From: an uncultured Bacteroidales bacterium
GTDB lineage: Bacteria; Bacteroidota; Bacteroidia; Bacteroidales; UBA932
DNA: 38,726 nt
Assembly: GCA_946402945.1 (NCBI GenBank)
Contig: CAMIYB010000010.1
Coordinates: forward strand, 1 to 38,726
Direction of reading: 5' to 3'
Shown here: one piece after another, positions 7,303-16,323 of the stretch
Layout: every line of letters starts with the position of its first letter
Numbering within the stretch: the stretch's first letter is position 1
Translations under genes and position numbers: made by a program
The notes under the pieces: model-generated
The model's database searches: none
What the model saw: the letters and a program-made list of their open reading frames with translations, nothing else
What the model was told of the DNA's origin: nothing

Positions 7303-7895
7303 TGCTGATCGACACCCTTCATCATTTCGACCAGGCCGTCACCCTGGCCATCAACGGGCTCCATTGTCCGCTGACGGATTCGTTGTGGGTGTTTTGCTCG
7401 GACAAGAAAGTCTGGTTCCCATTTTACCTTCTTACGGCAGTTGCGCTTATCCATCGTCTGGGCTGGAAAAAAGCCTTGGTCGTCATCCTGTCCGTCGTGC
7501 TGACCATCGTCGCCTGCGACCAGACCGCCAACCTCTTCAAATACGCTGTCGGCCGCCTGCGTCCCTGTTACAGCACACGGATGCTTGCGGGCGGGCTGCA
7601 CATGCTGGAAGGCCGCGGCAATTTCTTCGGGTTTTTCTCCGCCCATGCGGCCAACACCTTCGGATTCGCCCTCTGCGCGATTTTGGGATTCAAGAACGAC
7701 CCGAAGACCTCGTACAGACGTTTCAATACCGGCGTCCTCGTCTGGGCCGGGCTGGTTTCGCTGAGCCGCATCTTCGTCGCCAAGCATTATCTGGGCGACG
7801 TGCTGGTCGGCGCCGCAGTCGGCTGCGGCTACGGAATCCTTTTCGGCTTATTGGCCAAATATCTGATAGACAGGCTCTTTACAGCGCAGGGATGA
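7302..7895 (+). CDS. PAP2-family membrane phosphatase
   Basis: A 197-residue protein with five or six membrane helices and the three acid-phosphatase motifs: KYAVGRLRP (Lys80, Arg87), FFSAHAANTFG (Ser113, His115) and SRIFVAKHYLGD (Arg156, His162, Asp166). All catalytic residues are present. Family members dephosphorylate lipid phosphates at the periplasmic face, such as undecaprenyl diphosphate, lipid A or phosphatidylglycerophosphate. The start at 7302 overlaps the obg stop by one base. Its 3' end overlaps the convergent murF gene by 17 bp. The closeness to murF makes a role in undecaprenyl recycling attractive, but the substrate cannot be read from the sequence. Confidence 0.88.
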   Translation: MLIDTLHHFDQAVTLAINGLHCPLTDSLWVFCSDKKVWFPFYLLTAVALIHRLGWKKALVVILSVVLTIVACDQTANLFKYAVGRLRPCYSTRMLAGGLHMLEGRGNFFGFFSAHAANTFGFALCAILGFKNDPKTSYRRFNTGVLVWAGLVSLSRIFVAKHYLGDVLVGAAVGCGYGILFGLLAKYLIDRLFTAQG

Positions 7896-9222
7896 CCTTT
7901 TCCATCTGAATGCCGCGCGACCCTTTGACAAGGATGGTGCAGCCGGAAAGCGGCCGCTCTGAGAGCGCCTCCGCGAGTTGGGCGGAAGTGGCGAACCATT
8001 TGACGTTGTCTGGCGTACCGGTCTGTTCCAGGGCCTTGCGGAATTCCTCGCCAACAAGGCAGACATGCCCGATCCCTGCCAGGCGACGGACCACGGCGAC
8101 ATGTTCCTGGACAGAATCCTCCCCCAACTCGCGCATGTCGCCGAGCAGGGCGACTTTTTCCTCGGCCTGCACGGCTGCGAAATTATCCAGGGCGGCGGCC
8201 ATGCTCGTCGGGTTGGCGTTGTAGGCATCGACAATCAGGGTATTTCGCTCGCTGCGGACCATCTGGGAACGGTTGTTGGCGGGGACAAACGCCTCGACGG
8301 CGGCGATAGCGTCGTCCAGCGCAACGCCGAACTGAAGGCCGACGGCGATGGCCGCGAGGACATTGGCTGCATTGTAGGCGCCGACCAGATGGGTGTCGAT
8401 GCCCAGCAGGGTCTCGCATTCCGGGTCTTCCGGGCGTTCGGGAATCGCCATGCGCAGGAAAGGATGCTCCGCGTCAGCCGGCAGGACGATGCAGTTCCAA
8501 TGGGCGATACCGTAGGGAATGACACTCAGGCCCTGCCGACGGCGGGCCATCTCGCACAGGTCGGGGTCATCCGCATTTAGGAAGATGCTTCCGCCCTTGG
8601 CTGCGATGTGGTCATAGAGTTGCCCTTTGGCCCGTTTCACCCCCTCGAAACTGCCGAAACCCAGCAGATGGGCCTTTCCGACGTTGGTGATCAGGCCGTA
8701 GTCCGGCAGCGCGACGGCAACCAGGTGGGCGATGTCGTCGGGGTGGTTGGCGCCCATTTCTATGACCGCCAGTTGCGTGTCGGCCCCGATTTTCAGCAGG
8801 GACAGCGGCACGCCGATATCGTTGTTCAGATTGCCTTCCGTGGCCGTAATCCGGTATTTGGCGGAGAGAACGGCACGGATGAGTTCCTTGGTGGTCGTTT
8901 TCCCGTTGGTGCCGGTCAGGCCGATTACCCGGATGGGTTTTCCGTCCACGAGGGTATGTTCCCTGTGGTATCGGGCGAGCGCCTGCAGCGCCACGAGGGT
9001 GTCCGGGACGGCGATGATGCGGCTGTCGCTCCCGTCAAAACGGGAGCCCGCATTCACGACGGTATAGGCGGCGCCGGCCTCAAGGGCTTTCGCCGCATAT
9101 TCGTTACCATCGAAATTTTCCCCTTTCAGGGCGAAAAAAAGTTCTCCGCCCTGAAGGGTACGGCTGTCTGTCGTGACCTTCCCGCAGCGGAGAAAAAGGG
9201 AATAGAGTTCTTGGATTTCCAT
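7879..9222 (-). CDS. murF: UDP-MurNAc-tripeptide--D-Ala-D-Ala ligase MurF
   Basis: A 447-residue Mur ligase that adds D-Ala-D-Ala to the UDP-MurNAc-tripeptide in the cytoplasm, the last soluble step of peptidoglycan precursor synthesis. Domain 1 (residues 1-95) starts with TTDSRTLQGGELFFALKG, the UDP-binding part typical of MurE/MurF. The ATP loop GTNGKTTTK is at 104-112, and the central and C-terminal ligase domains follow (EMGANHPDDIAHL, LITNVGKAHLLGFGS, and DAYNANPTSM typical of MurF). It is the last gene of tgt-lptG-dut-murF, 9 nt after dut. Secure. Confidence 0.96.
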   Translation of the reverse strand: MEIQELYSLFLRCGKVTTDSRTLQGGELFFALKGENFDGNEYAAKALEAGAAYTVVNAGSRFDGSDSRIIAVPDTLVALQALARYHREHTLVDGKPIRVIGLTGTNGKTTTKELIRAVLSAKYRITATEGNLNNDIGVPLSLLKIGADTQLAVIEMGANHPDDIAHLVAVALPDYGLITNVGKAHLLGFGSFEGVKRAKGQLYDHIAAKGGSIFLNADDPDLCEMARRRQGLSVIPYGIAHWNCIVLPADAEHPFLRMAIPERPEDPECETLLGIDTHLVGAYNAANVLAAIAVGLQFGVALDDAIAAVEAFVPANNRSQMVRSERNTLIVDAYNANPTSMAAALDNFAAVQAEEKVALLGDMRELGEDSVQEHVAVVRRLAGIGHVCLVGEEFRKALEQTGTPDNVKWFATSAQLAEALSERPLSGCTILVKGSRGIQMEKVIPAL

Positions 9223-9231
9223 GGGAAAAGA

Positions 9232-9666
9232 TTATTTCAGGCCTGTGGAGCCGAATCCGCCGGCTCCGCGAAGTGTCTGGTCGAGACTGTCGCATTCCTC
9301 CCATTCCACCCGGGCATGGGCCGCGACGACCAACTGGGCGATCCTTTCGCCAGGGGTGATGGTGAAGGGTTCGTCGGAGAGATTGACCAGCAGGACCCGC
9401 ACCTCTCCCCTGTAGTCGGCATCGATGGTGCCGGGGGAATTGAGGACGGTGATGCCGTGATTGACGGCGAGGCCGCTGCGCGGACGCACCTGACACTCAT
9501 ATCCTTCCGGAATGGCCATGAACAGGCCCGTAGGGATCAGGGCACGTCCGAGGGGCTCCAGGACCACGGGTTCGGGCAGATGGGCACGGACGTCCATGCC
9601 CGCGGAAAGCGGTGTGGCATAGGCCGGCGCCGGATAGGGCGAATGGTTGACGATCTTGACTTTCAT
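9232..9666 (-). CDS. dut: dUTP diphosphatase (trimeric dUTPase)
   Basis: A 144-residue trimeric dUTPase hydrolysing dUTP to dUMP and pyrophosphate, which keeps uracil out of DNA and feeds dTMP synthesis. All five conserved motifs are present: AGMDVRAHL (22-30), RPRSGLAV (61-68), [11 protein letters not shown] (79-89) with the catalytic Asp, GERIAQLVV (106-114), and the P-loop-like [10 protein letters not shown] (133-142). Length is normal. It lies between the lptG-like gene (3 nt gap) and murF (9 nt gap). Secure. Confidence 0.97.
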   Translation of the reverse strand: MKVKIVNHSPYPAPAYATPLSAGMDVRAHLPEPVVLEPLGRALIPTGLFMAIPEGYECQVRPRSGLAVNHGITVLNSPGTIDADYRGEVRVLLVNLSDEPFTITPGERIAQLVVAAHARVEWEECDSLDQTLRGAGGFGSTGLK

Positions 9667-9669
9667 GGT

Positions 9670-10767
9670 TTATTTCGGGGCGATCTTATAGAGGAATGCC
9701 GTGATGACAGCATAGATGATGTTCGGAAGCCAGAGGGCGATGCCGGGCGGCAGGGTGCCGGAGTAAACGAACATCTGACTGAATTTGAGGAAAAGGATAT
9801 AACTGAAACTCAGGCCGATACCGATGGCCAGGTTCCAGCCGATGCCGCCGCGCCGCTTCTTCGAAGAGAGCGCTACGCCCATGATGGTCAGGATAAAGGC
9901 CGAGAACGGGAGGGCGAAACGCGTATGCTGCTCGATCAGGGAATACTGGATATTGGAGTCGCCGCGCATTTTCTGCATGTCGATCAGTTCGAGCAATTCC
10001 GAATACGGCAGGTTTTCGACCGTGTCTTTCCTGCGGTAGAAGTCACTGACCGTCAAAGCGATAACGGTATCGAGTTGGGCTCCGGTCCTGATCCGGTCAT
10101 GGATGCTGTCTTCAGACAGTTCCCTAATAAAGTATTTCTTCAGATGCCAGCCGCCGAAGGTGCTGTCCCAGACCGCCGTCTCAGCGGATATCTTCGAGAT
10201 AAGCTGGTTGTTTTCTATGGTCTCGAGGGAGAACTTGTTGGCCGTATTGTTCCACTTGTTGAAGGACTCCACGAAGACGAACTGCCCCGGGGCGATCTGG
10301 TAATGGACATTGCGGTCCTGCGTCTTGTTGTCGTGGTAACGGATGTATTTGGCTTCGAAGGCGTTACGGTGCTCGTTGGCCGGGGGGATGACCCACAGGT
10401 TCAGCGACAGCGACAGGATGGAAATCACCAGGGCGGAAAAGATGTAGGGGCGCATCATCCGGTGGAAACTGATGCCGCAGGAGAGGATGGCCACGATCTC
10501 CGAATTGGCCGCCATCCGGGAGGTGAAGAAAATGACCGTAATGAACACGAACAGCGGGCTGAACATATTCATGAAATACGGGACGAAGTTGACGTAATAG
10601 TCGAAAATGATTTCGCTCAGCGGAACCTGGTGCTGGACGAAATCGTCCACCTTCTCGCTGATATCGAAGATGATGACGATTCCGATGATCAGCAGCAGGG
10701 CGATAAAGAAGGTCGCCATGAACTTCTTCACGATATAGAGATCCAGTTTCCTCGGTGCCAGGTCCAT
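9670..10767 (-). CDS. lptG: LptF/LptG family permease (lipopolysaccharide export)
   Basis: A 365-residue YjgP/YjgQ-family protein. An N-terminal helix (FFIALLLIIGIVIIFDISEK) and two more helices (to about residue 120) precede a beta-rich periplasmic domain (about 125-270), followed by three C-terminal helices, the usual LptF/G layout. The family forms the membrane part of the LptB2FG transporter that extracts LPS from the inner membrane. The N-terminal LDLYIVKKFMATFF and the SEKVDDF loop are typical. It lies in the tgt-lptG-dut-murF operon, as in many Bacteroidota. Whether it is the LptF or the LptG equivalent is uncertain, so the symbol is approximate. Confidence 0.85.
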   Translation of the reverse strand: MDLAPRKLDLYIVKKFMATFFIALLLIIGIVIIFDISEKVDDFVQHQVPLSEIIFDYYVNFVPYFMNMFSPLFVFITVIFFTSRMAANSEIVAILSCGISFHRMMRPYIFSALVISILSLSLNLWVIPPANEHRNAFEAKYIRYHDNKTQDRNVHYQIAPGQFVFVESFNKWNNTANKFSLETIENNQLISKISAETAVWDSTFGGWHLKKYFIRELSEDSIHDRIRTGAQLDTVIALTVSDFYRRKDTVENLPYSELLELIDMQKMRGDSNIQYSLIEQHTRFALPFSAFILTIMGVALSSKKRRGGIGWNLAIGIGLSFSYILFLKFSQMFVYSGTLPPGIALWLPNIIYAVITAFLYKIAPK

Positions 10768-10771
10768 AGTG

Positions 10772-11914
<1,143 letters not shown>

Positions 11915-11933
11915 CTATTTTCTTAAATTCTGT

Positions 11934-11941
11934 CAAAGATA
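11934..11941 (-). promoter_or_regulatory. -7 element of the tgt-lptG-dut-murF operon
   Basis: TATCTTTG on the minus strand matches TAnnTTTG; a leader of about 15 nt precedes ATG 11914. No clear -33 element. It faces away from the -7 element of the MFS gene, 12 bp apart. Confidence 0.55.
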
Positions 11942-11953
11942 CGGATTTTTTCG

Positions 11954-11961
11954 TACTTTTG
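11954..11961 (+). promoter_or_regulatory. -7 element of the MFS transporter gene
   Basis: TACTTTTG matches TAnnTTTG, with a TCTG sequence about 21 nt upstream as a possible -33 element. The leader before ATG 11997 is about 30 nt. Confidence 0.5.
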
Positions 11962-11996
11962 TATGTTCGGACAACAATAACCAAACGATACAGACG

Positions 11997-13283
11997 ATGA
12001 AAATCAAACCCGTAACCCTGAAGCTCATCCTGATGAACTTCCTCCAGTACGCGGCATGGGGCGCCTATCTAACCTCGCTCGGCCGTTATCTGGGCAACGC
12101 CGGCCTCGGGCCGCAGATCAAATGGTTCTTTGCCATGCAGGGCATCGTTTCCATCTTCATGCCTACGCTGATGGGCATCGTGGCCGACCGTAAGATCCAG
12201 GCGCAGAAGACCCTGGCCCTCTGTCACGGCTTGGCCGGCCTGTTCATGGCCGCCGCCGGCATCTACTGCATGCAGGTGACGCAGGCCGGAGCCGCCATCG
12301 CCTTCGCTCCCCTTTTCATTCTCTATAGCCTGAGCGTCGCCTTCTATATGCCGACCATCGCCATCTCCAACTCGGTGGCTTACAATGCGCTCGGCCGCGA
12401 AGGCATGGACCCCGTCAAGGAGTTCCCGCCCATCCGCGTCTTCGGCACGGTCGGCTTCATCTGCAGCATGCTGGTGACCAACTTCCTGAAGATCGGCGGC
12501 GTCGCCATGCAGGACTCCTTTACCCAACTGATCTCCTCCGGCGCCATTTCCCTGATTCTCTGCGCCTATGCCCTGACGATGCCCGAGTGCCCCGTCAACA
12601 CCGGCAAGGGACAGAGTCTCGCGGAAGCCTTCGGCCTGAAGGCCTTTACGCTCTTCAAGGACTATAAGTTCGCCGTTTTCTTCGTTTTCTCCATGCTCCT
12701 GGGTGCTTCCCTGCAGGTAACCAACGGCTACGCCAACACCTTCCTCGGATCCTTTGCCAGCGATCCGTCCCTGGCCGACGCCTTCGCTGTGAAAAATTCC
12801 AACGCGCTGATTTCCATCAGCCAGATCTCCGAGACCCTCTGCATCCTGCTGATCCCCTTCTTTATGAAGCGTTTCGGGATCAAGAAAGTGATGCTGATCG
12901 CCATGTTCGCCTGGGTATTCCGCTTCGGCTTCTTCGGTCTCGGCAACCCGGCCATGCCCGGCGTGCTGCTGTTTATCCTCAGTTGCATCGTCTATGGCGT
13001 CGCCTTTGATTTCTTCAATATTTCCGGATCCCTGTATGTCGAACAGAACACGACGACGGACATCCGTTCCAGCGCCCAGGGCGTGTTCATGATGATGACC
13101 AACGGACTTGGCGCCACCATCGGGACGCTGGCGGCCGGCGCTGTCGTCGATGCGACCGTCTATAATGCCGCAAGCCCGTCCTGGAGTTCGGCCTGGTACA
13201 TTTTCGCCGGCTACGCCCTCGTCGTGGCCATCCTGTTCTGGATCCTTTTCCCGGATCCCAACAAGAAGAGCCCTGCGGCTTAA
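11997..13283 (+). CDS. MFS transporter, nucleoside:H+ symporter (NupG-like) family
   Basis: A 428-residue major facilitator with about twelve membrane helices. The opening LMNFLQYAAWGAYLTSLGRY and the segment VKEFPPIRVFGTVGF are typical of the NupG/XapB-type nucleoside symporters common in Bacteroidota, which take up nucleosides with protons. GIVADRKIQAQK after helix 2 is the MFS loop 2-3 motif. The start ATG 11997 was chosen because the upstream in-frame extension crosses the promoter. Monocistronic, with a terminator at 13306-13333. The family is good; the exact substrate (nucleoside or a sugar) is inferred. Confidence 0.82.
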   Translation: MKIKPVTLKLILMNFLQYAAWGAYLTSLGRYLGNAGLGPQIKWFFAMQGIVSIFMPTLMGIVADRKIQAQKTLALCHGLAGLFMAAAGIYCMQVTQAGAAIAFAPLFILYSLSVAFYMPTIAISNSVAYNALGREGMDPVKEFPPIRVFGTVGFICSMLVTNFLKIGGVAMQDSFTQLISSGAISLILCAYALTMPECPVNTGKGQSLAEAFGLKAFTLFKDYKFAVFFVFSMLLGASLQVTNGYANTFLGSFASDPSLADAFAVKNSNALISISQISETLCILLIPFFMKRFGIKKVMLIAMFAWVFRFGFFGLGNPAMPGVLLFILSCIVYGVAFDFFNISGSLYVEQNTTTDIRSSAQGVFMMMTNGLGATIGTLAAGAVVDATVYNAASPSWSSAWYIFAGYALVVAILFWILFPDPNKKSPAA

Positions 13284-13305
13284 GGAAACTGTACTTCTTC
13301 CCTGT

Positions 13306-13333
13306 CCCGGTCGCCTGTGACCGGGATTTTTTT
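13306..13333 (+). terminator. Rho-independent terminator of the MFS gene
   Basis: A perfect 7-bp stem CCCGGTC/GACCGGG with a 6-nt loop, followed by ATTTTTTT. The T-tract touches the stop codon of the convergent zinc-ribbon gene. Confidence 0.88.
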
Positions 13334-13751
13334 ATCCCTCCGCGTCTTTGTTCCGCTTTTTGGGCGCCTCCGTAAAGATCTGGACCCGCCGGATATCCTG
13401 GCAGCGGCTTGCCGTCAGTTGGTAGGATATATCGTAGCAGCAACAGAGCCGTGGATTGTCCGGCGCGGGCCGGGAGGTGAAATAATCCGTATTGAAGCCC
13501 AGTCCCTTGATGTCGGCCAGCGGGATCTCCGTGATTCCGTGGCCGATGAGGAATTCCAGGATGTCATAATTGCGCGAAAGAACGCTGTGGACGCGCAGGT
13601 GCATGGAGCGCGGCCCCCTTGCCTGGTGATTGTGGTATTCGTTCTTGCAGCGCAGGCTGCAGAATTTCCTGTCCGGACGTCCCGATTCCAGCGGATGTCC
13701 GCATTCTATGCAGTAATGGTAACGGGCAGGTCGAATCGCTTTGTATTCCAT
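13332..13751 (-). CDS. Small N-terminal zinc-ribbon protein of unknown function
   Basis: A 139-residue protein. The first 40 residues contain a zinc ribbon: YCIECGHPLESGRPDRKFCS with Cys14, Cys17, Cys31 and Cys35, followed by CKNEYHN. The rest is a mixed alpha/beta region with a cysteine cluster (RLCCCYDISY) and a basic C-terminus (APKKRNKDAEG). Proteins of this build are frequent in Bacteroidota and unassigned; a nucleic-acid role is possible. ATG 13751 was chosen because the ribbon follows directly; the frame stays open upstream but reads as noncoding. It is divergent from ssb across a 274-bp gap holding a strongly structured element. Zinc binding is well supported by motif; function is not known. 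Confidence 0.7.
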   Translation of the reverse strand: MEYKAIRPARYHYCIECGHPLESGRPDRKFCSLRCKNEYHNHQARGPRSMHLRVHSVLSRNYDILEFLIGHGITEIPLADIKGLGFNTDYFTSRPAPDNPRLCCCYDISYQLTASRCQDIRRVQIFTEAPKKRNKDAEG

Positions 13752-13849
13752 ATCAATGCCTTTTCCCGCGAATCTGCGATGTTTTTCCGGTCCGTGCAAG
13801 GATTTCTGACCCGAGTGTAAGCGATTTATACGATTCCGGACCTTTTTAC

Positions 13850-13904
13850 ACGAATCCGTCCCTTTTCGGACAGGACCGGAAAAATCCGGTCGGAACGGAT
13901 TCGT
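13850..13904. other. Structured intergenic element (possible three-way junction)
   Basis: Nested inverted repeats lie in the gap between the divergent zinc-ribbon and ssb genes. An outer 8-10 bp stem (ACGAATCC at 13850-13857 with GGATTCGT at 13897-13904) encloses two hairpins: GTCC/GGAC (13858-13871) and GACCGG/CCGGTC (13874-13891). A minus-strand CAACTTTG (13913-13906) could be a -7 element, which would place much of the structure in the zinc-ribbon gene leader. The flanking sequence 13752-13849 shows no gene. Role unknown. Confidence 0.4.
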
Positions 13905-13930
13905 ACAAAGTTGACGCACAAATCCTTCCT

Positions 13931-13964
13931 TTTGTCGAAAGTGCCATTTTCCGCTTTTACTTTG
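13931..13964 (+). promoter_or_regulatory. Probable promoter of ssb and the fimbrial operon
   Basis: TTTG (13931-13934) and, about 22 nt on, TTACTTTG (13957-13964), a near match to TAnnTTTG. The leader to ATG 14026 is about 55 nt. This is the only promoter-like sequence seen ahead of the fimbrial genes. Confidence 0.4.
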
Positions 13965-14025
13965 CCGACGGAACCGCGGGACAACGCCGCCCCGGCCGGA
14001 TCCGGAACCAAAACAAAAAAGCATT

Positions 14026-14370
14026 ATGGAATTCATCAACAAAGTGGAACTCCGCGGTATTGTGGGCAATATCCGCGTCTCGACCTATGAAGGTACGCAG
14101 GTCGCCAATTTTTCCGTCGTCACCAATTTCCTCTACAAAGGTCGGGAAGGGGCCGTCGCCGAGACCTTCTGGTTCAATGTCAATGCCTGGGCAGGCAAAA
14201 ACATGCCCAAAGACTTCAATCTCATCGAGAAAGGAATGGCCGTCCTGGTCCAGGGCCGTCTGCGCAACCGGGAATACCAGACCAGCGCCGGGGAACCCCG
14301 TGTCATCACCGAGGTCGTCGCATCCCGTGTGGAAATCTATCACGAAGAAGAAAAAGAATTTATTTCCTAG
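14026..14370 (+). CDS. ssb: Single-stranded DNA-binding protein, short form
   Basis: A 114-residue OB-fold protein with standard SSB features: MEFINKVELRGIVGNIRVST, FSVVTNF, ETFWFNVNAWAG, and the strand MAVLVQGRLRNREYQ. It would coat single-stranded DNA. It stops after the OB fold (IYHEEEKEFIS) and lacks the long linker and the acidic DDDIPF-type tip by which SSB recruits repair proteins, so it is probably a secondary paralogue; the main ssb would be elsewhere. It lies only 9 nt before the fimbrial operon, in the same direction. OB-fold assignment is secure; its role is inferred. Confidence 0.88.
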   Translation: MEFINKVELRGIVGNIRVSTYEGTQVANFSVVTNFLYKGREGAVAETFWFNVNAWAGKNMPKDFNLIEKGMAVLVQGRLRNREYQTSAGEPRVITEVVASRVEIYHEEEKEFIS

Positions 14371-14379
14371 GCTGCCGCA

Positions 14380-16323
14380 ATGTTCCGACGTTTAGCGCTC
14401 ATATGTATCCTTGCGGTGCTGCCGCTCTCCTGCGGGCCGGCACGGAAACTCAGCCGGCTCCATAAGGATGCGCTCGCCGCGGGCCTTTCCATCTCCGAGC
14501 AGGAGGAACTTCCGCAGATTCCGGAGGAAGTATTGCGGCGGGACACCCTGACGGTGAAGGGCGAGGACGGACGGGATATCCTCATCATGAAGGCGGTCCG
14601 CGACGAGAACGGCGAGATGGTCGCGACGGACGTTCTCCGGGCGGCCATCGTGACCGCCCGCTTCCGGAACGTAGCCGAGCGGCTCGGAAAGGTGGACATC
14701 GCCTTTGACGTCACGGTCCCGCCCGCCATGCAGGACAGCCGCTGGCAGTTGCGCTTTTATCCGGAAATGCTGATCCTCGGGGATACCCTGCAGTTGGAGC
14801 CCGTGGTGATCACAGGTGAGAACTACCGCAAAGCCCAGTTGCGCGGATATCAGCAGTATCAGCGTTTCCTGGATTCCATTTCGGCCGATTCGGCCTATTT
14901 CGTCTATCGGCACCAACTGGAGATGTTCCTGCGCCGCAACCTGCCGCAGATTTACCGTTTTCGCAACGACAGTTCTTTCGTCTCGGACGAAGAATTCGCT
15001 TCGGCCTACGGCGTAACGGAGCAACAGGCCATCGACCATTACACCAACAGTCTCGCCATCCGTTGGAACCGGAGGAAAGTGGACAGGAAATCCTTGATGT
15101 TCAGACGCTTCGTGAAGGCGCCACTGGACGGGGGCGGCCTGCGGCTTGATACGGTCATCCGCACCGACGACCAGGCCTTCCTCTATCGATATGTCCAGAC
15201 CATCCGTACCCGGCCAGCCCTCAGGAAGGTGGATGTCGAACTGTCCGGGTCGATTATGGAAGAGGACAGGCAGGTCTATGCCGTGCCGCGGAGCGGTCCC
15301 CTGACCTTCTATATCAGTTCCCTCAGTACTTTGATGGAGCAAAGGGAGCGCTATCTGACGCAAGTGATCAGCCGCCGGGTCTCCAGTTATACGGCCTGCT
15401 ACATCGATTTCGACGCGGGAAGCGCGCTCGTCCAGCCGACCCGGGGGAAAAACGTCGAGGAAATCGCGCGCGTCCGGCAGAACCTGGTCTCGCTTATGGA
15501 CAACGAGGAGTTCGAAATGGATTCCATCATCGTGACGGCGTCCTGCTCGCCGGAGGGCACTTTCGCCTACAACACGCGGCTGTCCGGCGCCCGGTCCCAG
15601 TCCGTCGCTGATTATTTTTCCGCCTTTATGCGGGCATACCGGGACTCTGTCCACCGGAACGGCATGCGTATCGACCTGGCGGGAGAAACGCCCGGGGAGG
15701 CACCGCAAATCCATTTTCTCTCGCGGACTAGTCCGGAGAACTGGCTGATGCTGACCGCCCTTGTGGAGAAGGACGAGCGACTGACCTCCGCAGAGAAAGA
15801 CCGTTTTTCCGGCATCATGGCGGAATCGGATCCGGACCGGAGGGAAGCCCTGCTGAGCCGGGAGTCATTCTACCCCTACTTGCGGGAATCCCTGTACCCG
15901 AGGCTCCGAACCGTTCGCTTCGATTTCCATCTCCATCGGAAGTGGCTGCAGCAGGACACCCTGGTCACGACCGTCCCTGATACCTTGTACAGGAAGGGAC
16001 TTGACGCCCTGCGGGACCATGACTACGAAAGGGCGCTGACGATTCTCCGCCCCTACCGGGACCTGAACACGGCCCTCGCCTATTGTGCAATGGATTATAA
16101 CGCCAGTGCCCTGGATATCCTGGAGAAACTGCCGGACAGCCCGAAACGCCACTACCTGCTGGCCTTGTTATACAGCAGGACGGGAAAGGCGGACGATGCG
16201 GCGCGGCATTATCTGGATGCCTGCCGGGCCGACCGGCAATACATCAGCCGGGGCAATCTCGATCCGGAAGTTTCCGCCCTCGTGCGGGCCTATGGGCTGG
16301 ACAAATATTACAATGAAGAATGA
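14380..16323 (+). CDS. OmpA-like/TPR lipoprotein at the head of the fimbrial genes
   Basis: A 647-residue lipoprotein: the signal ends in LPLSC, so Cys18 is lipidated. Residues ~20-340 are a beta-rich region of no family I recognise. Residues ~345-420 resemble an OmpA-like peptidoglycan-binding domain (YIDFDAGSALVQPTRGKN, then TASCSPEGTFAYNTRLSGAR). Residues ~545-640 look like TPR helices (GLDALRDHDYERALTILRP, LLYSRTGKADDAARHYLDAC). Similar OmpA-type proteins accompany Bacteroidales fimbrial loci, where they may help display or anchor fibres. It overlaps the next gene by 4 nt, so it is translationally coupled to the fimbrillin genes. Envelope location is well supported; the precise role is inferred. 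Confidence 0.65.
   Translation: MFRRLALICILAVLPLSCGPARKLSRLHKDALAAGLSISEQEELPQIPEEVLRRDTLTVKGEDGRDILIMKAVRDENGEMVATDVLRAAIVTARFRNVAERLGKVDIAFDVTVPPAMQDSRWQLRFYPEMLILGDTLQLEPVVITGENYRKAQLRGYQQYQRFLDSISADSAYFVYRHQLEMFLRRNLPQIYRFRNDSSFVSDEEFASAYGVTEQQAIDHYTNSLAIRWNRRKVDRKSLMFRRFVKAPLDGGGLRLDTVIRTDDQAFLYRYVQTIRTRPALRKVDVELSGSIMEEDRQVYAVPRSGPLTFYISSLSTLMEQRERYLTQVISRRVSSYTACYIDFDAGSALVQPTRGKNVEEIARVRQNLVSLMDNEEFEMDSIIVTASCSPEGTFAYNTRLSGARSQSVADYFSAFMRAYRDSVHRNGMRIDLAGETPGEAPQIHFLSRTSPENWLMLTALVEKDERLTSAEKDRFSGIMAESDPDRREALLSRESFYPYLRESLYPRLRTVRFDFHLHRKWLQQDTLVTTVPDTLYRKGLDALRDHDYERALTILRPYRDLNTALAYCAMDYNASALDILEKLPDSPKRHYLLALLYSRTGKADDAARHYLDACRADRQYISRGNLDPEVSALVRAYGLDKYYNEE

Noticed and set aside
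13850..13904. Invertible promoter of the kind that controls surface genes in Bacteroides
   Set aside because: The repeats are only 8-10 bp, enclose about 39 bp without a promoter match, and no recombinase gene is nearby; kept only as a structured element.
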